Shown in pieces: positions 51,499 through 56,804 of a DNA stretch of 56,804 nucleotides. The translations under genes were made by a program, and so were the position numbers. Below the pieces are notes generated by a model, which ran no database searches, had not been told where the DNA came from, and was given only the letters and a program-made list of their open reading frames with translations. The stretch is taken from NCBI RefSeq assembly GCF_016463295.1, contig NZ_JAEMRO010000008.1, positions 1,688 to 58,491 on the forward strand. Reading direction: 5' to 3'. Origin of the DNA: Brevundimonas sp. GTDB taxonomy: Bacteria > Pseudomonadota > Alphaproteobacteria > Caulobacterales > Caulobacteraceae. Position 1 is the first letter of the stretch; each line of letters begins with the position of its first letter.

Positions 51499-52644
51499 AT
51501 GCCTGTTCGGATGCGCACCTTGGCCGATCTTCTTCATCCGATCACCCCGGAACAGTTTCGGTCCGACTACGACGACCGGAAACCGCTGCATATTCCCGCC
51601 GCGCCCGGCACCGCCAAACAGGACCTGCTGCGCTGGGATGGGTTCAATGCGCTTCTGGACCAGGCATCGATCTGGACGCCACAATCCCTGAAGCTGGTCT
51701 TCAACGGCGACCCGATACCCGCCACCCAGTATTGCGCCGAGGTGAAGACGCCCGCGGGGCCGGCTCTGCGCCCTTCGCCGTCGCGCATCCAGCCGCTGCT
51801 GGCCAAGGGGGCCAGCCTGATTGCGGACGGGGTAGAGGCCCTGACCCCCGAAATCGACACGCTCTCGACAGCCCTCTCTCGTCATTTCGCGGGCCTGGTC
51901 GGGGCCAACATCTATTGCTCGTTTGGCGGGGTCCAGGCGTTTAACACCCATTTCGACCTTCATCACGTTTTCGCCGTGCAGGTGGAGGGCGAAAAGACCT
52001 GGCGGCTGTATCAGAACCGCGCAGACCAGCCGATCGATTTTCCGGCCGACGGTCCCGATGCACGGCAGTGGTTTGCCCGGACCCGAGGTCCACTGATGCA
52101 GGAGGTGCTCATGCGGCCGGGCGATGTCCTGTACCTGCCCCGCGGCTGGTATCATGACGCCCTGACGCCGAGCGGCTCGTCCCTGCATGTGACCTTCTCC
52201 GTCACGCCGCTGTATGGTCGGATCATGTTCGGCCTGCTGGAGGCCGCTGCCTTGCAGGACCCGGCGTTTCGCACCTGGTTGCGCCCGGCGACCGAGGATG
52301 GAGGACGCCCGCTGAAAGCTCAGCTGCGGGATCTTGGCCGTCGTCTGGCGGCGCTCGCCGAGACCGACACCTTCATGGATGAAATCGCGATGACGCAGGA
52401 AAGGCTGTCCCCGCGACCGGCTCGGTACAGTCTGCCGGACCGACCCCCTCTGGTCATGCTTCATCCGACGGGACGGACCGCGCCGGCGTGGTCGGGCCCG
52501 GTGGCGATCGCCATGGACTGGATCATGACCCAACCCGGCGTGCCGCTGGAAACCGTGGTCGCACAGTTCGATTTCATCCCGGAGGCAGATTTGCGGGCTG
52601 CCTTGGCAGAGGCAGAGCGCCTGGGCGTTCTGCGACGCTCATGA
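51499..52644 (+). CDS. JmjC/cupin_4 family 2-oxoglutarate oxygenase-like protein 1
   Basis: 381 residues. The jelly-roll iron motif is HxD...H: His 151 and Asp 153 (FNTHFDLHHVFAVQVEGEKTWRLY) and His 219 (GDVLYLPRGWYHDAL). This resembles the cupin_4 proteins that include ribosomal oxygenases such as YcfD/RoxA. The N-terminal LADLLHPITPEQFRSDYDDRKPLHI is the family opening. The C-terminal winged region (about 320-381) may be the dimer or substrate domain. It overlaps the next paralogue by ATGA. An ATG at 51511 is an alternative start. Confidence 0.88.
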   Translation: MPVRMRTLADLLHPITPEQFRSDYDDRKPLHIPAAPGTAKQDLLRWDGFNALLDQASIWTPQSLKLVFNGDPIPATQYCAEVKTPAGPALRPSPSRIQPLLAKGASLIADGVEALTPEIDTLSTALSRHFAGLVGANIYCSFGGVQAFNTHFDLHHVFAVQVEGEKTWRLYQNRADQPIDFPADGPDARQWFARTRGPLMQEVLMRPGDVLYLPRGWYHDALTPSGSSLHVTFSVTPLYGRIMFGLLEAAALQDPAFRTWLRPATEDGGRPLKAQLRDLGRRLAALAETDTFMDEIAMTQERLSPRPARYSLPDRPPLVMLHPTGRTAPAWSGPVAIAMDWIMTQPGVPLETVVAQFDFIPEADLRAALAEAERLGVLRRS

Positions 52645-53819
52645 CCCAGCCGATGTCCCCTTCCGCTCAACAGGAGACCCAGGGTGTGCGCACACTTGCG
52701 GATCTGCTTTTTCCCGTCACCGAAGCCGACTTCATGCGCGACTATGACGGGCGCCAGCCCCTGCACGTCCCCGCTGGCGACCATCCCCATAAGGCTGGTA
52801 TTCTGACATGGCAGGCCTTCAATAGCCTTCTGCAACAGACCCACGTCTGGACGGCCGAAACGCTGCGGCTGATGCTTGACGGCCAGGCCGTGCGCCCGGA
52901 GCAGTATTGCAAGCCGATCGCCACGCCCTCCGGCCCAATTCTGCGGCCCAGCCCGACCATGGTCGATGTCTTCCTGTCGGGCGGGGCCAGCCTGGTGGCC
53001 AATGACGTGCTGCACGCCCATCCACCCCTCACGCATGTTGGCCAGATCCTGGGTCGGACCTTCGCCGCCACGGTCGGGGCGAATGTCTACTGCTCGTTCC
53101 AGGGTATCCGCGCGTTCGGCAGCCACTATGACAATCACGACGTCTTCGTCGTTCAGACCGAAGGCGAAAAGGTCTGGACCCTGTATGAAAACCGGGCCGA
53201 TAATCCGGTCGATCTCCTGCCGGGCAGTGATGACACCCAGCGGTTCTTTGAGCGGTCGCGCGGCGCGGTGATGAGCCAGGTCCGGCTGCGGCGCGGCGAT
53301 GTCCTGTACCTGCCGCGTGGCTGGTACCACGACGCCTTGGCGACGGACGGCGCGTCCCTGCACGTCACCTATTCCGTCACTCCGATAACCGGCAAGGCCG
53401 TCCTGGATGTGCTGCACGGCCTGGCCTCCAGACAGTCGGATTATCGCGCCTATCTGGCTCCGGCCGACCGAGAGGGGGGCGCGGTTCTGCGGCGCCAGCT
53501 CGATGACCTGGCCGGCCTTTTGCAAGACATCATCCAGGCCCCGGAGTTTCTGGAAGAAGTGGCCGCCGCCCAGCGTCGCGTGCAGCCGCCATCGGCTGAT
53601 TTCACCCTTCCAAACCGCAAGCCGGCGACCCTGTTTCGCGTGACCGGCCGCGCCTTTCCCGCCACAACCAGGGCTTTGCGCCAACTCTACGACTGGGCCA
53701 TTGATGAGCGTCAGTTCGCGCTCGAGGACATGACCGCAACCTTCGACGGCCTTGCCCCCGAACACATCCGGGCCGCGATCGATGCCGCCGATCAGGCCGG
53801 GGCGGTCGTGCGGGTCTGA
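52641..53819 (+). CDS. JmjC/cupin_4 family 2-oxoglutarate oxygenase-like protein 2
   Basis: 392 residues, paralogue of the gene just upstream, in the same order of domains. Iron ligands are His 162, Asp 164 (FGSHYDNHDVFVVQTEGEKVWTLY) and His 230 (GDVLYLPRGWYHDAL). The two copies are clearly diverged outside the core, so the duplication is not recent. gluQ starts 6 bases after its stop, so the oxygenases may be co-transcribed with a tRNA-modifying enzyme; a target in the translation apparatus is plausible but unproven. Confidence 0.88.
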   Translation: MTQPMSPSAQQETQGVRTLADLLFPVTEADFMRDYDGRQPLHVPAGDHPHKAGILTWQAFNSLLQQTHVWTAETLRLMLDGQAVRPEQYCKPIATPSGPILRPSPTMVDVFLSGGASLVANDVLHAHPPLTHVGQILGRTFAATVGANVYCSFQGIRAFGSHYDNHDVFVVQTEGEKVWTLYENRADNPVDLLPGSDDTQRFFERSRGAVMSQVRLRRGDVLYLPRGWYHDALATDGASLHVTYSVTPITGKAVLDVLHGLASRQSDYRAYLAPADREGGAVLRRQLDDLAGLLQDIIQAPEFLEEVAAAQRRVQPPSADFTLPNRKPATLFRVTGRAFPATTRALRQLYDWAIDERQFALEDMTATFDGLAPEHIRAAIDAADQAGAVVRV

Positions 53820-53825
53820 CGACGG

Positions 53826-54680
53826 GTGCCTGGCTTCGTCACCCGTTTTGCCCCCTCCCCCACCGGCCGCCTGCACAAAGGCCATGCCTGGTCGGCGTTG
53901 CTGGGCCATCGCCTGGCACAGAACGCGGGCGGGCAATGGCTGCTGCGGATCGAGGACATCGATCCAACACGTTGCAAGCCGGATTTCGAAGCAGGGATAC
54001 TGGAAGACCTGGCCTGGCTCGGGTTGGACTGGCCCAGGCCGGTGCGCAGGCAGTCGGACCATCTGGCCGACTATGCAGCAGTCGTAGACACGCTGCGACA
54101 GCGCGGCCTGCTCTACCGCTGCTTTCGCACCCGCAAGGCGCTACTGGATGCCATCGGTGACGCCCCGCACGGTCGCGCGGAGGCCGCCTGTCCGGGGCCG
54201 CATCCGGCAGATGAAGAGGCGGTGATGCTGGAACAGGGTTTGCCCTTCGCCTGGAGGCTATCGCTGGATCGAGCGCGGGCCGAACTGGGCGACGACGCTT
54301 GGAACGACCTGTCTTTTGTCGAGGAAGGCTCCGGACCGAACGGCGAAACCGGCCGCATCCCGGCCCGCCCCGAAACCGCCGGCGACGTCATCCTGGCCCG
54401 CAAGGATGCGGGCACGGCCTACCATCTGGCTGTCACCCATGACGATGCCCTGCAGGGCGTCACCCATGTCATCCGGGGTGAAGACCTGTTCGAGGCGACG
54501 CACATCCAGGTGCTGATCCAGGCGCTGATGAACTGGCCGAGGCCGGTCTATCACCACCACAGACTGCTGACCGGGCCAGACGGACGGCGCTATGCCAAGC
54601 GGGACCGGTCGGTGACCCTGGCCGAGCTGCGGGCCGGGGGCATGACGGCGGAGGCCCTGCGGGCCGAGCTGGGATTCTAG
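53826..54680 (+). CDS. gluQ: Glutamyl-Q tRNA(Asp) synthetase
   Basis: 284 residues with a GTG start. It is a truncated glutamyl-tRNA synthetase without anticodon-binding domain, the GluQ-RS type that adds glutamate to queuosine in tRNA-Asp. The class I HIGH-like motif is PSPTGRLHKGHAW; KRDRSVTL stands in for KMSKS. The Cys-x-Cys of the E. coli zinc site is RCFRTRK here (one Cys left), so the zinc site is probably lost. The stop overlaps the end of convergent ppk2. Confidence 0.92.
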   Translation: MPGFVTRFAPSPTGRLHKGHAWSALLGHRLAQNAGGQWLLRIEDIDPTRCKPDFEAGILEDLAWLGLDWPRPVRRQSDHLADYAAVVDTLRQRGLLYRCFRTRKALLDAIGDAPHGRAEAACPGPHPADEEAVMLEQGLPFAWRLSLDRARAELGDDAWNDLSFVEEGSGPNGETGRIPARPETAGDVILARKDAGTAYHLAVTHDDALQGVTHVIRGEDLFEATHIQVLIQALMNWPRPVYHHHRLLTGPDGRRYAKRDRSVTLAELRAGGMTAEALRAELGF

Positions 54681-55423
54681 GGGGCCAGACGTCCCTCGGC
54701 CTTGTCGGCGTCGAAGACAATGTGCGGATCGGGCTTGGGCGGCTTGACGCCCGGGGCCCCGAGACGGCGCAGGATGTGCCGCATGATGTTCAGCCGCGCC
54801 TCCTTCTTCTTGTCGGTGGCGATCACCGTCCAGGGCGCATGGCCCGAATGGGTGGCCTCCAGCATCTGGTCGCGGGCCTTCGAATACTCTTCCCAGCGCG
54901 TCTGCGCCTCCGCATCCAGCGACGAGACCTTGAACCGCTTCAGCGGATCCTCGATCCGCGCCTCCAAGCGCTCGGCCTGTTCCGCTTTGGAGATATCGAG
55001 CCACAGCTTGATCAGCACGATGCCGCTGTCGGTCAGCATCCGCTCGAAGCGCGGCGCGTCCTTGAGGAACTGGGTGTGCTGCTCGGGCGTGCAGAAACCC
55101 ATCACAGGCTCCACCCCGCCGCGATTGTACCAGGAGCGGTTGAACAGATAGGTCTCGCCCGCCGACGGCAGGTGCCGGACGTAGCGCTGGAAATACCACT
55201 GGCCCTGCTCGTGCTCGCTGGGCTTGGCCAGGGCGATGACGCGGGTCTGGCGCGGGGCCATGTGTTCCGTGATCCGCTTGATCGCCCCGTCCTTGCCGGC
55301 GCTGTCGCGGCCCTCGAACACGATCACGGTCTTGATCCCCTGTTCGATGGTCCAGGCCTGGGTTTCGACCAGCTGGATCTGCAGCCGCACCAGTTCGTCT
55401 TCATAGTCCGATGTCTTGCTCAT
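54677..55423 (-). CDS. ppk2: Polyphosphate kinase 2
   Basis: 248 residues. PPK2 motifs are the Walker A GRDSAGKDGAIKR (38-50), HMAPRQTRVIALAKPSEHEQGQWYFQRY, the lid/Walker B segment YLFNRSWYNRGGVEP and WLDISKAEQAERLEAR. PPK2 enzymes use polyphosphate to phosphorylate nucleoside mono- or diphosphates. The length matches class I single-domain PPK2. No strong ribosome-binding site precedes MSKTSDYEDEL, but upstream codons are not family-like. Confidence 0.93.
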   Translation of the reverse strand: MSKTSDYEDELVRLQIQLVETQAWTIEQGIKTVIVFEGRDSAGKDGAIKRITEHMAPRQTRVIALAKPSEHEQGQWYFQRYVRHLPSAGETYLFNRSWYNRGGVEPVMGFCTPEQHTQFLKDAPRFERMLTDSGIVLIKLWLDISKAEQAERLEARIEDPLKRFKVSSLDAEAQTRWEEYSKARDQMLEATHSGHAPWTVIATDKKKEARLNIMRHILRRLGAPGVKPPKPDPHIVFDADKAEGRLAP

Positions 55424-55514
55424 GGCCGCATGCTGCGCCGTCGCGGGCAGGACGGCAACCGTCGGCCACGGTTCCGCTTGCGCTGCATCGCAGCACCCGC
55501 CACGCTGAGCCAGC

Positions 55515-56279
55515 ATGAAGCGTGATCTGGCCGACTTCTGGAACCTGATGTGGGAGGCGGGCCTGGCGGTCTGCGCCCTGTTCGCCCTGCTGAATGCGTT
55601 CGCGCCGCACCAGGACCTGCCGTGGAAGCCGCTGGATCTGGACCGGCCGATCGGCCAGGCGACGCAGTCCAAGGTGGCCAGCCTGGACCTGCCGCCCACA
55701 GCCGCGCCCGAGCAGATCACCGCCCAGACCGAGGCCTGCATGCAGGTGCTGCGCGACGCGGGTGTCACCGTCGAGCGGGCCGCGGACCGGGACGACGGCG
55801 GCTTCTGCGTCGTGCGCGGCGCGGTCCGGATCACCGGCGGGGCGGTCACGCCCTTAAGCCCCGGCGGCCTGGTCATGCAGTGCCCGCTCGCCGTGCGCTA
55901 CGTGATCTGGGACCGCCAGGTGCTGCAGCCGGCGGCCCGGGCCAGCTTTGGTCAGGACGTCGCCCGCGTCGACAGCATGGGCACCTACTCCTGCCGCCGC
56001 ATCTATGGCCAGACCGATGCCAGCGCCCGGCCCAGCGAGCATGCCAAGGCCAATGCGCTGGACGTCGCGGGCGTGACCCTGGCGGATGGCTCGAAGGTGA
56101 CCGTGCTGGACGACTGGTCGGGCCAGGGTCCGGCGGGCGGCGAGGCGGCCCCCTTCCTGGCGCGGCTGAGGGATGGGGCGTGCCGTCTGTTCTCGACCGT
56201 GCTGACGCCGGACTATAATGCGGCGCATGCGGACCACCTTCATCTGGACGGCGCCTCCTACAGCCTGTGCGCGCGCTGA
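55515..56279 (+). CDS. Extensin-like C-terminal domain protein
   Basis: 254 residues. An N-terminal membrane anchor (LMWEAGLAVCALFALLNAF, about 11-29) precedes a periplasmic extensin-like domain. GGFCVVRGAVRI, the paired Cys (MQCPLAVRYVIWD, YSCRRIYG, GACRLF, SLCAR) and the metal-site-like HAKANALDVAGVTL and HADHLHLD are visible; this fold resembles peptidoglycan carboxypeptidases of the VanY type. A cell-wall role is likely. Confidence 0.88.
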   Translation: MKRDLADFWNLMWEAGLAVCALFALLNAFAPHQDLPWKPLDLDRPIGQATQSKVASLDLPPTAAPEQITAQTEACMQVLRDAGVTVERAADRDDGGFCVVRGAVRITGGAVTPLSPGGLVMQCPLAVRYVIWDRQVLQPAARASFGQDVARVDSMGTYSCRRIYGQTDASARPSEHAKANALDVAGVTLADGSKVTVLDDWSGQGPAGGEAAPFLARLRDGACRLFSTVLTPDYNAAHADHLHLDGASYSLCAR

Positions 56280-56494
56280 GCGTAACGGAGGCGCTAACCC
56301 TGTTCCAGGCGCGACCGATTCGCTTTGCTGTTGACCGGCCCGGATTTGCGGGAGAGAACATCAGCGCAGTCCGGATTTCGTGCGGGGTCCAAACCCGTGC
56401 TTGCTCCTTCCTCGAACGAGCTTGTTCCAGATGGACTGACGGGTGATCCCGCAGGGACACCTGCCTGGCAAAGCGCGTTTACGGAGACGCAGAC

Positions 56495-56698
56495 ATGGCG
56501 ACCGGCACGGTCAAGTGGTTCAACTCCACCAAAGGCTACGGCTTCATCCAGCCCGATGGCGGCGGTTCCGACGTGTTCGTACACGTCACCGCAGTCCAGA
56601 AGGCCGGCCTGCAAGGCCTGGATGACAACCAGAAGGTCGAATACGAGCTGGAAAACCAGCGCGGCAAGACCTCGGCGGTGGACCTCAAGCTTCTCTGA
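56495..56698 (+). CDS. cspA: Cold-shock domain protein
   Basis: 67 residues, a single cold-shock domain with RNP1 KGYGFI and RNP2 VFVHV. It starts [23 protein letters not shown] and binds single-stranded RNA and DNA. The preceding 215-base gap would give a long 5' leader, as is usual for csp mRNAs that respond to temperature; GGAG lies before the ATG. A strong terminator follows. Confidence 0.95.
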   Translation: MATGTVKWFNSTKGYGFIQPDGGGSDVFVHVTAVQKAGLQGLDDNQKVEYELENQRGKTSAVDLKLL

Positions 56699-56722
56699 AG
56701 CCTGACAAGACCCAAACGACAG

Positions 56723-56757
56723 AAGGGCGCGGTGGCCACGGCTACCGCGCCCTTTTT
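56723..56757 (+). terminator. Rho-independent terminator after the cold-shock gene
   Basis: AAGGGCGCGGT pairs with ACCGCGCCCTT across a 10-base loop, followed by TTT: an 11-bp stem 24 bases after the stop. Confidence 0.9.
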
Positions 56758-56759
56758 CA

Positions 56760-56804
56760 TTCCTCCCCCCTTGGGGGAGGGGGACCGCGCGCAGCGTGGT
56801 GGAG
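56760..56804 (+). repeat. Family C repeat cut by the window edge
   Basis: CCTCCCCCCTTGGGGGAGG forms a hairpin, followed by GGGACCGCGCGCAGCGTGGT and GGAG at the window's end. The hairpin resembles the one at 46727-46751; the element is probably truncated here. Confidence 0.75.

Overview
The window is GC-rich, densely packed bacterial chromosome and reads as an alphaproteobacterium of the Caulobacterales, most likely a Brevundimonas-like member of the Caulobacteraceae (inference from gene content and style; there is no rRNA to confirm it). The evidence is a SciP gene beside flgE with a CtrA-type box in front, CtrA-type TTAA boxes between divergent early flagellar genes, a sigma-54 motif before the hook genes, a CdnL/CarD gene next to fdxA, an alphaproteobacterial LexA box (GTTC-N7-GTTC), and palindromic repeats of a kind common in these genomes.

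Layout. 0-5.6 kb: secreted S9 peptidase, then a leftward SGNH/MBOAT/membrane-protein operon likely to O-acetylate an envelope glycan. 5.8-7.6 kb: two CoA-transferase subunits with a membrane-protein gene between them. 7.6-11.1 kb: leftward Mla-type lipid transporter (permease, ATPase, MCE protein, lipoprotein) with overlapping starts and stops. 11.2-14.0 kb: two-gene operon of a radical SAM protein and a DUF4130-UdgX fusion, with a LexA box at its start. 14.1-27.3 kb: flagellar region (flgL, flgK / fliK, flgD, flgE, sciP; then fliE, flgC, flgB / fliO, fliP), interrupted by mnmA, a hemerythrin-like gene and an unknown gene, and ending with an HU gene. 27.4-34.5 kb: a large periplasmic TPR protein, a DASH photolyase/cryptochrome, small DUF genes, an ABC1 kinase and tRNA-Arg(CCU). 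34.7-42.2 kb: ABA4-like protein, Suv3-like helicase, MFS transporter, S4 protein, YceI, fdxA, carD and lepB. 42.2-44.1 kb: small envelope genes and rpmB.

44.2-46.3 kb is the outstanding accessory tract. Six copies of one palindromic repeat, all in the same orientation, alternate with five small ORFs. Every ORF ends within 0 to 10 bases of a repeat, like a cassette array, but no integrase is visible. 46.3-56.8 kb returns to core-like genes: MmcQ/YjbR, M1 peptidase, transglutaminase, HNH nuclease, UPF0126 channel-like protein, AlkA-like glycosylase, tandem JmjC/cupin oxygenases, GluQ-RS, PPK2, extensin-like protein and a cold-shock protein.

Four repeat families are seen: (A) about 130-bp inverted pairs around CCCGGCGAAAGCCGGG at 2.7, 12.5 and 27.3 kb, one of them lying inside the udgX reading frame; (B) an inverted pair at 42.2 kb; (C) CCTCCCCC hairpins at 46.7 kb and at the right edge; (D) the cassette-like repeat. 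Bases 1-72 hold no supported gene. All functions are assigned from motifs and family resemblance read by eye; no database search was run.
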